Shown piece by piece: positions 21,461 to 30,683 of a stretch of 64,000 nt of DNA. The notes below the pieces were generated by a model. The model was given only the letters and a program-made list of their open reading frames with translations. It ran no database searches and had not been told where the DNA came from. The stretch is from Ornithodoros turicata. Lineage: Eukaryota > Arthropoda > Arachnida > Ixodida > Argasidae. The number at the start of each line of letters is the position of its first letter. Positions within the stretch are counted from its first letter, which is position 1. A program made the translations under genes and the position numbers. Where the stretch lies: contig NC_088206.1 of assembly GCF_037126465.1 (NCBI RefSeq), positions 26,786,790-26,850,789 on the forward strand. Reading direction: 5' to 3'.

Positions 21461-22744
21461 TAGGAGTTCATCCTGCAGCGTCGTAAAGGTTAACCTGTAA
21501 CCTTTACTTCGCACGCTTACGGAACCTCTGTTTTACGGATCGGGACTTCAGCGAAAAATAGTGCAAGCAAAAAACGCATCGATACTTAGTGATTTTTTCG
21601 AGTAATTCATCGGTTTCGGTTTACATATTTCTTGCGCGGAGCATTGCACCAATGCGCTATTTGGACCTGCTCAGAGCCGTTTCCAAGAGTTGGGACATCT
21701 ATTGTTACAGCAAGCGATAATGAGGGGGAAAGGAGGCCACGAGGGCGGAGCAAAGTGGCTCCAAATTCCAGGGCGAGTGCGGCCTTTTATTCGCTGTTTG
21801 AGACTTGGAGACGACTTCGTCCCTGTTGCTATGGAGAGGACGTTGGCCTCCCAAGCATCGTTCCGCGTAGAAATGGCGCAGTCCATTCGTTCGCGCGCCA
21901 CGTGGGCGTACATGAAGTTGCGCGACCGCATAGGTGACTCCCAAATACCGAGTACAACAGAAATATGATAACGCGCCTTGCCATGCAAGGTTGCCAGTGC
22001 CGAGGATAAGAAGAGACAAAAATAGATTGAAGGAAGAAATCCAATGCATCTGAATTTTAGGCATGTTTTCGTCATTTGGTTAGTAATAACTTGAACTTTA
22101 CCGTGAACCCAGCATATGAACCTTCGAAAATGATTTTCGATTTTCAAAGAGTTGGAAAATATGATATGAAAAATATATAAATATTACAGGGAAATATAAA
22201 TATGAAAAATATTTAGGTACATGGCAGCTTATTTTGCTACCGAAGAATAATAGAATATTCTCGGTCCAATCATTCCTAAAATGGACGGTATATGATAAAA
22301 TGTAATATGTCTATAGTAGACACCAGCAGATATGTAGCAGATGTAGATGATGATGTTGTTGATTTAGATATGTATGTGATATGTGTGTTGGATTATTCGG
22401 GGCGCATAATGTGGTTATTTCCGCTCGTGAGCCTACACCTTTGCATCCAAATAATTTTGATACAAATAAAGAAAGCCCCGAAAAGTCTCAAAAGTCTAGT
22501 GAAAATAACGCTCGGTAAGTACATGGGTAATAAGTCGTTAAATTCGATAATGTCCCATGCAAGTGTGTAAACACGGGCGCCGCCGACAGCATCCGACGAC
22601 CGTGTAAAGATGGCCACGAGCGCAGGAGAAGGAGAGGGCGGGGTGACGCATTATGCGTCATGCATATTAAGCTCCTCCCAGTGACCCAACTCTTGGAAAC
22701 GTAAACGGCTGTGGCTCGTACTTTGATCGCAAAGTGCGAAGAAA
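21461..22744. other. Spacer sequence, no gene recognised
   Basis: Overlapping open frames on both strands around 21630-22150 have no recognisable domain and appear mutually antisense. They are read as chance ORFs in a GC-richer patch. Confidence 0.4.
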
Positions 22745-22890
22745 GGAGGTTACATTCACACGCCACACGAGGGTGACCTCATTTTTGATAAGATAGCTCT
22801 GATTCCCGCACTCACCGCGCATGTTTGTTCCGTGGGTAAGTCTTGTAACCTTTTCGCCCCTCGTGTGGCGTGTCAATGTAACCTCCTTAC
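22745..22890. mobile_element. Foldback hairpin, about 34-bp arms
   Basis: aggaggttacattcacacgc and, inverted, gcgtgtcaatgtaacctcct, with cacgaggg / ccctcgtg following. The loop is about 75 bp. Weaker complementarity extends outward on both sides. Confidence 0.6.
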
Positions 22891-23339
22891 TTCGCAGCTT
22901 TGCGCTCAAACTACGAACCGTCAAAAAAGAGGCGGAGCCAAGGGCTCATTTCCACGGATTTCCGGCGAATTTATTTCGGCAATTGCAATTGCATTACGAG
23001 TGGGATTATGTGCTGTACTGAGTAACATGACCACGAGGAACCCATTTCCGCAAAGAAAACGTTAGGTTGCCTTGGAAAATTTCGGAGTTCAATTCAAGAA
23101 ATTAACTTTCTGTCAGTTGAAATCAAATAAAAATGTTACCACTACGTGGCAAAAGTTATTGGCAGAAAAAAACCCCTTGACCGCATGTCTCTCCGGGGCC
23201 TACGTTTTTTACTATGAATTTCTATCATGGTTGGTGGACCACCCTGTATACGTATAAGCATTAGGGATCAACGACTGTTTTGGGTAGCATTCAGGAAGTG
23301 ACATATGTTATAATAATATACAAAAGAGCCTCAGCTATA

Positions 23340-23549
23340 CGGGGTGTCCGCCCTAACTGCAGAAATGATCGCTGACACATAGCGTTATCCAAGAAAAACT
23401 GACTGATCTCCTATGGCGTTTGTGTTATAAGCCGGTGCTGCATTGTAAGATCAGCCCGTTTGTAACACAAACGTTATAGGACAGCTGCCAGATTTTCTTT
23501 GACATCGCCATGTGTTAGAGATAATTTCTACGGTTATCGTGGACATCCT
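23340..23549. mobile_element. Hairpin MITE
   Basis: Ends CGGGGTGTCCGCC.. and ..GTGGACATCC with inner arms cctatggcgtttgtgtta / taacacaaacgttatagg. Same architecture as the elements at 4086 and 35129 (outer motif resembling CAGGRTGTCC), hence probably the same mariner-like group. Confidence 0.55.
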
Positions 23550-24061
23550 AGATATAACTGCAAGGAGTGGAACAAGCGATGGATGGAGGCGACATCGGCC
23601 GCACGATGGGGTACCTCCATGGGTAGTTCTCGTGGTTGATGACAATGCATACACCGCCAATAATCCCGGCGGTTACAGTGGTGCAGGGAGCATCCCTATG
23701 AAGACTACTGAGGGGTGCTCGCATGTTTTCTTTGGTAGAATTTTCTGTGGCAAATTCCACAGCAGGAGGGTTAGCACACCCCTCCCTCTCCTATGCTACC
23801 ATCATCTCTCCCCTCCCTCTTTCACCCTCCCCTGGGTGCATCGAGCCGTCAAATCAGAGCATGTTGACCGCACCTTCCCCCTACATCACCCCCCAAGCGA
23901 TGGATATGTCGTCGGCTGTGCGACTTTTGGTCTTCCAAATTCTCTCTTCTTAGTTTTTTTTTTTTTTTTTCTTCTGTTCTTTTTTGTGCAGTGCATTGCG
24001 AGAGCACACTATCTGAGCTCAACTACAGCATGCGTCCGTGTTTATGGGTCGAATGTGGAAT

Positions 24062-24758
24062 GTCGAATGGGTCGAAAATGAGTAGAACTCTCTGTTTGCA
24101 CTTGTTCTTGCCCGTGGTCTGTCATTGTTTCACAGACACTTCACTCTAACGGCGACATGGTAGCACGGCGGCGGTCAGTGACGATAACGCGCCTTTTACA
24201 TAAATACCGCGCGATGAAAATCGCACCATTCCAATTCACTGCCATGAAGCGCCTTTTGCGTGCGATTAACCTGTATTCGCGCCTCCTGACTGGTAGTCAA
24301 CCATATCAGTGACATATAGGCAAAGGTAGCAGGCTTGGTTGACTGCTTTATTCTTGCCGAGATTGCGCAAAAAACCCGGTGGGTAGGTTAACCACTGCGA
24401 CATAAGCTACGTGCTCGGGCAGTCAACCGAAACCGGTAATTCATGGTTATGCTCCTGCCGTAACCACTACTAATCTTGTCGTTCTTATCGTGCAAAATCT
24501 TTCAAAATCTTGAACGGCCGGCCGTTGACGTCTTCGTGTCCACTGTACCAGCATTGTACCACACAAACGGAGGAGTGCTTTAACCTGCATGTTGTGCTTC
24601 ATTCCCACCCGTGGCCCCTGAACCGGTTCATGAACCGAACCGTTTGGAAAAAAACGGTTCGAACCATTATAGTTGCCTTTCGGAGCTGAACCGGAACAGA
24701 ACCCTTATCGTTGAACCTAAACCCGAACCGAACCGATAAGCATTTCGGTTCGACTCTC
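24062..24758 (-). repeat. Right arm of long inverted repeat
   Basis: Inverted partner of 18906-19638. Shared strings include ccggtaattcatggttatgc and acctgcatgttgtgcttcat. Confidence 0.8.
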
Positions 24759-24818
24759 TGGTTTGAATTAACCAAAAGTACAAAATATCGGGGTTTGAAT
24801 TAACGTGGGTCTACTGTA

Positions 24819-25302
24819 CTTTCATCGCTAAATGTCAAGCAGTGTGTGACGTGGCATGTCGTCTGCCTGTATTTCTGAATTCATGTATTTTTTTCTCTGT
24901 TCCTACGAAAATTGTCACGTTGGGGTGTCACTGTACCAGATCATTTTCTTACAAGTTTGTTGTACTTTAAAAGATTTGGCGTAGCAATGGAACAGGTGCT
25001 ATATTTCATTGACAGGATTGGTGGCACTCACAACTTGCCACATTGTGTTGGCTCGTAAACTGTGCATTTTGTCATTTCAGCTTTCCTGCTACTGTAATTA
25101 ACACATTGCACTTGTCGACCAATGGCAGATGTATGAGCTGGTCATATGGTAGTTAGTCTTTGAACCAACAGTTGTGTATCGTCTGACCCCACATGAAATA
25201 GGTAACATGGGACAATCTTATATTATTCGATTCAGTGTTCTAGTATAGCCAAATTATCCTGGATAAAGCTTCAAACAGATGATAATTAAGGACTGGACCC
25301 CA
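24819..25302 (+). other. Neuroglian intron, no feature
   Basis: AT-rich unique-looking DNA between the composite foldback and the next MITE. No repeat or exon seen. Confidence 0.5.
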
Positions 25303-25539
25303 CACTCTTAGAAATGAACTTCACCACATAGCACGCTTCTAGCCAACCATCATCCCGAATGACAACGTTCTCGCCCCTGATTTGTTGAAAACGGGAGGAG
25401 GAGCCTATTTTGTGCCATTATGCACGGCACAAAATAGGCTCCTCCTCCCGTTTTCAACGAATCTAGAGCGAGAACGTTGTCATTCGGGATGATGGTTGGC
25501 TAGGAGCGTGCTATGTGGTGAAGTTCATTTTTAAGAGTG
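25303..25539. mobile_element. Hairpin MITE, family A
   Basis: Ends CACTCTTAGAAATGAACTTC / GAAGTTCATTTTTAAGAGTG. Nearly identical to the copy at 6067. Flanked by CA on both sides (25301-25302, 25540-25541), a CA rather than TA duplication. Confidence 0.85.
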
Positions 25540-25876
25540 CAGGAGCTCATGCAGACATGGGCGTTCCGAGACGGGGCATAGGGGTGGGGGGGCACGCCTC
25601 CCTACCCGAAGCTCCAAGATCACTTGTGGCAATTCCACACTCTCTACTCACAGGTGGTCAAGATTTATACTCAGCCGTTGTCATAATGGTGTGGATGTGC
25701 ACCCCCGATCCTTTGCATATCAGAGGTTCGATTGTCGTCATTCTATTGTCTAGTGTGTATTGGCTGCACGCTTTGCCCCTCAGCCCCGTTGGAAGCTGTC
25801 TGCTCTCCCTGGAAAAAGTCCTGGAAACGCCCATGCAGGCGGGCATGCCATAAATCATCTGATTGTGTGAAAACCT

Positions 25877-26154
25877 TGTGGGAACCTCGGCCCACAAACC
25901 CGGGGTGGTTCCGTATTCGACCCCGCCGTAACCCCGAAGAACACTGACACAGCAGTTGAACAAAAGAAACAAGGTTTATTGCCTTACATCACAGCTGCTG
26001 GCCGTCTGCCCGCTTCGTCGCTCCTCGCTTCTGTGACCGTCTGCCAGCGTGCCTGCCGCACGAATATCCCTCTTTTCCCGAGCGCTCGCTCTTTTATCTC
26101 TTGCGCTATCTGCGCTATCGCGCGGAAGTTGCCGGGTTATCAGCGCCCCCCACA
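25877..26154 (-). repeat. 3' LTR
   Basis: 278 bp, TGTGGG...CCCACA edges. On the minus strand it contains ataaaagagcg (promoter-like) and ggcaataaacc (polyadenylation-like). Confidence 0.9.
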
Positions 26155-26171
26155 CTCTCCCCCCCCTTGAG

Positions 26172-26669
26172 TCAAATGTCCGGAAGTTCGGGGAGATCGA
26201 GGATTATATCCTCAGGGTCCGGTGAGAAGGATGGCCGAGCGAGAACTTGGGGGGCCAGCTGCCGAAGTAGGTTCACTGCAGCGACTATGTCCCGAAACTG
26301 CTGCTTGAATACGCTCATCGAGAGAAATGGGGGCTGGGACCTACGCCACAAAGCAGCTGAGCTTACCAGCGCTGCGGGAAGTACTCGACGCAGAATGAAG
26401 TCGTCGGTGGCTCCAACGGCAGTTTGGTAAGCACTCAAGTCGGCGAGGAAATCTTCAGCAGACTTGGAGTCGCTGTAGCCTGAAAATGTCGGTACCGGCA
26501 AGTTCAGGTGCAGCTGCGTGTCCGGGGACGGCTGGGCGGCGGGCGTGCTGCTACCAAGCTGCTGCGTCAGTAACGTATAGAGGGATGCCATCTGTCGAAG
26601 CAAGTCCTCAGCCACTGGCGCAGGCTCGTCCTCGTCACTGTCTGGTTCGTGCTTCTTCCTGGGAGGCAT
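26172..26669 (-). CDS. Truncated Gag of the non-autonomous LTR element
   Basis: The frame begins at MPPRKK (26669), passes an acidic stretch (EPDSDEDEP), then LPVPTFSGYSDSKSAEDFL and a LRRVLPAAL segment. It ends after 165 codons, immediately before the polypurine tract. The phrase LNLPVPTFSGY also occurs in the gag frame at 35684-36424, so the two belong to related gypsy families. Gag normally forms the particle and packages RNA. Here the C-terminal capsid and zinc knuckle are missing, replaced by a short novel tail rich in Pro, Asp and Leu. An upstream extension to 26741 is open but lacks a better start. Confidence 0.75.
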   Translation of the reverse strand: MPPRKKHEPDSDEDEPAPVAEDLLRQMASLYTLLTQQLGSSTPAAQPSPDTQLHLNLPVPTFSGYSDSKSAEDFLADLSAYQTAVGATDDFILRRVLPAALVSSAALWRRSQPPFLSMSVFKQQFRDIVAAVNLLRQLAPQVLARPSFSPDPEDIILDLPELPDI

Positions 26670-26790
26670 CTCCGGTCGAAGAACCTGCGAAGAGACGGCG
26701 GTAGAACGAAAAAAACAAACAAAAATGCACACTAACTGCAACTATGCCGTGCCCTCCGGGGAAAACGGTACGACGGGCCGAAAACACCAA

Positions 26791-26802
26791 CGTTGGGCGC
26801 CA
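26791..26802 (-). promoter_or_regulatory. Primer binding site (tRNA-Lys type)
   Basis: Minus-strand TGGCGCCCAACG lies four bases inside the 5' LTR. It is complementary to the 3' end of tRNA-Lys(CUU), the tRNA whose copy occurs at 35621-35693. Confidence 0.8.
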
Positions 26803-26806
26803 ATTT

Positions 26807-27083
26807 TGTGGGAACCTCGGCCCACAAACCCGGGGTGGTTCCGTATTCGACCCCGCCGTAACCCCGAAGAACACTGACACAGCAGTTGAACAAAAGAAAC
26901 AAGGTTTACTGCCTTACATCACAGCTGCTGGCCGTCTGCCCGCTTCGTCGCTCCTCGCTTCTGTGACCGTCTGCAAGCGTGCCTGCCGCACGAATATCCC
27001 TCTTTTCCCGAGCGCTCGCTCTTTTATCTCTTGCGCTATCTGCGCTATCGCGCGGAAGTTGCCGGGTTATCAGCGCCCCCACA
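26807..27083 (-). repeat. 5' LTR
   Basis: 277 bp, almost identical to the copy at 25877-26154. Confidence 0.9.
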
Positions 27084-27333
27084 ACCTTTATCGTAGCCTG
27101 ATTGCATGATCAATTTGTGTGCTCTCAGCTAAGATGTTCATAAATATTGACCTGATAAAACTACTATCTGACTACCTTGGTTGTTGCTGCCCCTGAATTA
27201 AACGGCAAAGTGGGCAGAAGCATATTTTGCATCTCTTTGTTCATTAAGCACTACTAGTATTGATTGATTGATTGATTTGTATTACTAGAGATAGAGTGTA
27301 CGGGCAGAGAGTATAAGCATGGCATTCGCTGCT

Positions 27334-27400
27334 CTTCATTGTGAAGGGCAACAACAACATATATAAAATGTATATGTTGTTGTTGCCCTTCACAATGAAG
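27334..27400. repeat. Perfect 30-bp-arm hairpin
   Basis: Arms 27334-27363 and 27371-27400 are exact inverted copies around a 7-bp loop (taaaatg). The arm contains gaagggcaacaacaacatat. It lies 58 bp upstream of the next neuroglian exon. Confidence 0.9.
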
Positions 27401-27458
27401 GGCAGGCGCTCGCATAAGTACCAGAAAGAGTAATACCTGGTAAACGATTTCTGTTCAG

Positions 27459-27875
27459 AAGCCGAACAAAACCCACGGCGTAAAGTGGAAGGGACAGTGC
27501 TCACTATAGACAAGATCACCAAGGAGGACACAGCTGTGTACCAGTGCAACGCATCCAACCCACATGGTTATGCATTCCGCGACTTCTATCTCAATGTTCT
27601 GGCTTTGCCTCCTTCCATCACGGAGGACCCTGAACAGATGACATTGGCTGTGGTGACGTCGAGACCCACATTGCGCTGCAGGGTGTTTGGTGCCCCGAAA
27701 CCCCAAGTCAAGTGTATGAAGGACAACTCTGAACTGTCAGGAGGCCGCTATAAAGTGTTTGACACTGAAGACCCGCAGACCGACAACCTCCTGGTAACAG
27801 ATCAGGGAGAATACACCTGCTATGCCATCAACAAATTTGGGGATGCGTCAGCGTCAGGTGCTCTTGAAGTGAAAG
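27459..27875 (+). CDS. Nrg: Neuroglian exon: rest of Ig4 and Ig5
   Basis: Acceptor gatttctgttcag, donor aaag|gtacgc. Two leading bases complete the Lys codon opened by the previous exon, giving IEKAEQNPRRK, which matches the NPRR segment of insect neuroglian. DTAVYQCNASNPHGY closes Ig4; PPSITEDPEQ opens Ig5, with LRCRVFGAPKPQVK and DQGEYTCYAINKFGD. In Ig5 the core Trp position after QVK is Cys (tgt), and the strand before DNLLVTD reads EDPQT where hydrophobics are expected. The frame is intact. Ends in phase 1. Confidence 0.92.
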
Positions 27876-27913
27876 GTACGCACATTTTACGTTGCTGTCG
27901 TAGGGAAATGATA

Positions 27914-28030
27914 CAGTCTTGTCTAGCTTATCCGTAACTCAGTTATCCCGAAAACTTGTTAACCAGACTGCATGATCAGGAACAGGAACGAACTTGGTAC
28001 CATTGGATTTTTATCCGTCACACTTGCGAC
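27914..28030. mobile_element. pogo-like MITE fragment
   Basis: Begins TA|CAGTCTTGTCTAGCTTATCCG, homologous to the ends at 762 and 6566. The right end is lost. Confidence 0.5.
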
Positions 28031-29189
28031 CAGAGCATGTGTTATTTTGCCGATCTCTGGTCATGGGTGTGATGTTATCTGGTGAGTGCGCTAATATGCG
28101 GCATGATCAAGCTCAGCGACGCGCCACGTCGACCTTCACGTGAGTTCGTAGAACGTGGCTGAGCTCACGCCTTATCATATTTTGATCGTTAGTTTCGCGA
28201 CCCGAAATGCCGAGCTATGATCATTACTGTACCTGCCAACCTGTCATTTAATCGTGAAATTGATTAGTTCCAAGTAGTTCCGTGCATCTGGCTCCCTCAT
28301 ACAGTAGCCGACCGATTTTCTGGACTTGACGGTGACCGGAAAAAAAAAAATCTCATGATCACTAAATTTAATTTTATTTCACTTCAGTGTCTTCAAGAAG
28401 TCTGTAATTGTGCCCTGCCGCATGTGGTACATGCGTGTGATGATATCCGCTTCCATCTGCGTGAGCATCACATGTTCATCGTACACATTTAACAATAGCG
28501 ACAGCGTGTTTGTGATGTCAGAGGTCGACGGTTGTGGGCGGTCAGCACGATTGTCTTCAGAGTGACGGCTGTACCAGCACTTGACGCATAATTTACCGAA
28601 CAGACGTGGCTATAGTGTCGAGAGCTGGTGAACAGCAAAAGCGTGCCCGCTTCGGCTTGCCATCGCACCACCAAGAGGTATGGTTCGGAAGTTTTTCAGC
28701 AGTTTCGCCTAGGATACCAATTACTAGAGCTGTGCGAATAGCAAAATTTTCATTGCGAATCGTATACGAATGTTTCAGACACACTGCAAATACATTTCGT
28801 TTTTTTTCTTTTTTTTTTCTTTTGCGAATTTAATCTAATACAGTTCTTGATGGCAGTTCGAGTACTTCGAATAGCTAATTCTTCTTACAGTATGTTCATC
28901 TGCAAGCAGCTATTGCTCATCCATGGTATTTTCTGTCAGAATATAAACAACAAAGTAAAAAAAATAGGCTCCTCGATTTCAGGCTTTGACATGTGCATTA
29001 TGTTGCCGGGATGAATTATGTTGGCAGTGAGAGTCTGAAGATCCAATACATTCTGCAGCAATGCATATTCTCTAGTTTCAAAACTACGTCATCTTACAAA
29101 CTATACTGGTATGAATATTTCCCGCTATTGCCGAATACAGTTGTAAACGCTGTGAGTATGTTTATTAGGAGCTGTAGTGTACATTTATT

Positions 29190-30005
29190 TATTTATTTAT
29201 CTTACCCCAAGGGCCCTTACGGGCACTACATGGGGGGCGGGAAAAAACAGTTACAATTACAGTATAGTACATACATACAGTTGCAGTGGAAAACAGTAAA
29301 TACAGTATATAAGATACAAATAAAATACAGTGAACATTTGCATGATGAGAGAAAAAAGAAAGAAAGAAAGAAAAGAGGACATAATACATAAGAGTTAGTA
29401 CACCATTGAACAATACGAACACACTTAATACACTTTGCAAATAATCTAAAAGAGCAAAGCAAAAACAAACAAAAATCAGTTTAGCGGGCGTATAATGTTC
29501 AAAAATGACTGGTGGTCGTTAGTGGTGGCTATGTGTCCTGGGAGATCATTCCAAATGACTATGGTGGAACAAAAGAATGACTTCGAGAATGCGTTTGTGT
29601 TACAGTGAAGACGCGTGATTTTATTAGTATGGTCTAGACGGGGGAATATGATACCGGTAGTTACGATTGCCGATTGATCTGTGGGAATGGTATGGAAGAA
29701 TCGGTGAAAGAGGGACAATTTTGAAATGGTACGACGATGTGCTAAGGTCGAGAGGTCAAGCTCAGCTTTCAGTGCAGTTACTGACTTTGTGGTGTAATAA
29801 TTCTTGAATGTGAATCGTGTTGCCCTGTTTTGGATGCGTTCAAGATTATCAATGAGGGTTCTTTGAGCGAAATATTGGAATATTGCGGAGGCGTATTCCA
29901 GTTTTGGGCGAGTGAGAGTGAGATATGCTAAATGTTTTAAGTGATGAGGTGCCTCCTTCAATGTTCGACGGATAAAGCCAAGTGAACCATTAGCGTTCGA
30001 GATTA
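29190..30005 (-). mobile_element. 5'-truncated LINE (CR1/L2/Jockey group)
   Basis: On the minus strand a C-terminal RT segment is followed by a 3' UTR ending in (AAAT)n at 29190-29205. The 5' end is truncated near 30005, a usual LINE insertion outcome. Confidence 0.8.
29476..30001 (-). pseudogene. LINE reverse transcriptase, C-terminal fragment
   Basis: The frame contains LGFIRRTLKEAPHHL, then YLTLTRPKLEYAS, NLERIQNRATRF, and near its end SFFCSTIVIWNDLPGHI. These are the thumb and post-RT motifs typical of CR1/L2/Jockey elements (compare the common LVRPxLEYAS and SFFxRTxxxWNxLP patterns). The catalytic palm (YADD) is not present because of 5' truncation. The frame itself is intact, so the insertion is not ancient. 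No function expected. Confidence 0.8.
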
Positions 30006-30461
30006 TGTATGTATGTACATTAGGAAGTACAATAATATGTTGTGGACATACACAGTCACATCTACAGTGTGTTTCAACTAAAGTGATAAAAAAATTCTAA
30101 CTGGCGGTGTACTCGTCAGAGGATTGTGGGACTTTCGGCAATTACCTTCTGAAAACTTTTGCCGCCATTGAGGAAGGCTTTGGACAATTTTTAATTGCGG
30201 GAAATTTATTTTTCAATTGAACGTTGAAAATTGCCACGCGAACCACAGTTTTTTTTTTACAGAAATATGAAGTCCTCCACCAATGACCGCAGACCCAACA
30301 AAAACTATGCACAGTGTCGCAACAGAAATAGCCGAAAAGAATTAGTGAAAATTACGCTTTAGCCCCGCCTGTTTGACTTTCGCAAAGAGGCGCGCGCGAA
30401 ATGTGCGTCTAGAGTTTTCCGACGTAGTGCCGAAAATAGTCCTTGTTAAATATGTCACTCG
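30006..30461 (+). other. Intron sequence, no gene
   Basis: Between the LINE fragment and the BEL element. It contains an A/T-run and nothing recognisable. Confidence 0.4.
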
Positions 30462-30581
30462 TGTGCCACATGGAACGCCATCGGTATCACCGCTCGTGAG
30501 CGGGTCTCGTTCATTGTTAGTTCATTCCATTAAACGTTGTCCATCGTTTACCATACCGACCCCTTCTTATATTCTTGCACA
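30462..30581 (+). repeat. 5' LTR (120 bp)
   Basis: Very short for a BEL/Pao LTR. TG...CA edges. The partner is 32474-32592. Confidence 0.85.
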
Positions 30582-30683
30582 TTTTGGTGCCGAAACCCGG
30601 GACGCCGGACTTCCGCAAGAATTACTGACGAAGGTGTACTGAACTGGACTGGAAGGTTTTGGACTGAACTGGACGTCATCAGA

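Larger units (their letters stand above)
18173..24816. mobile_element. 6.6-kb composite foldback element
   Basis: Outer ends CCGTAGACTCTCGTTAATTC and GTTAATTCAAACCCCG (inverted) are flanked by TA (18171-18172, 24817-24818). Inside lie two long inverted arms, 18906-19638 and 24062-24758, which share strings such as gaacggccgttgac-type sequence, ggttcgaacc, and gcataaccatgaattaccgg versus its complement. The 4.4-kb spacer carries other elements (19762-21191, 21224-21460, 22745-22890, 23340-23549). No transposase is recognisable. Confidence 0.6.
25877..27083 (-). mobile_element. Young gag-only LTR retrotransposon (gypsy type)
   Basis: Two LTRs of 278 and 277 bp (25877-26154 and 26807-27083) differ at two substitutions and one C-run length. 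The 4-bp duplication ACCT flanks the element (25873-25876, 27084-27087). On the minus strand the 5' LTR is followed by a tRNA-Lys-type primer site TGGCGCCCAACG (26791-26802) and a polypurine tract precedes the 3' LTR (26155-26169). Only a short gag frame lies between. There is no protease, RT or integrase, so it must have been mobilised in trans. Confidence 0.92.

Noticed and set aside
21632..22147. Overlapping ORFs on both strands around 21.7-22.1 kb
   Set aside because: Several frames are open at once on both strands, typical of a GC-richer patch; none shows a motif.
23512..24081. 189-aa + strand ORF
   Set aside because: Runs through a MITE end, a poly-T tract and the inverted-repeat arm; no domain.
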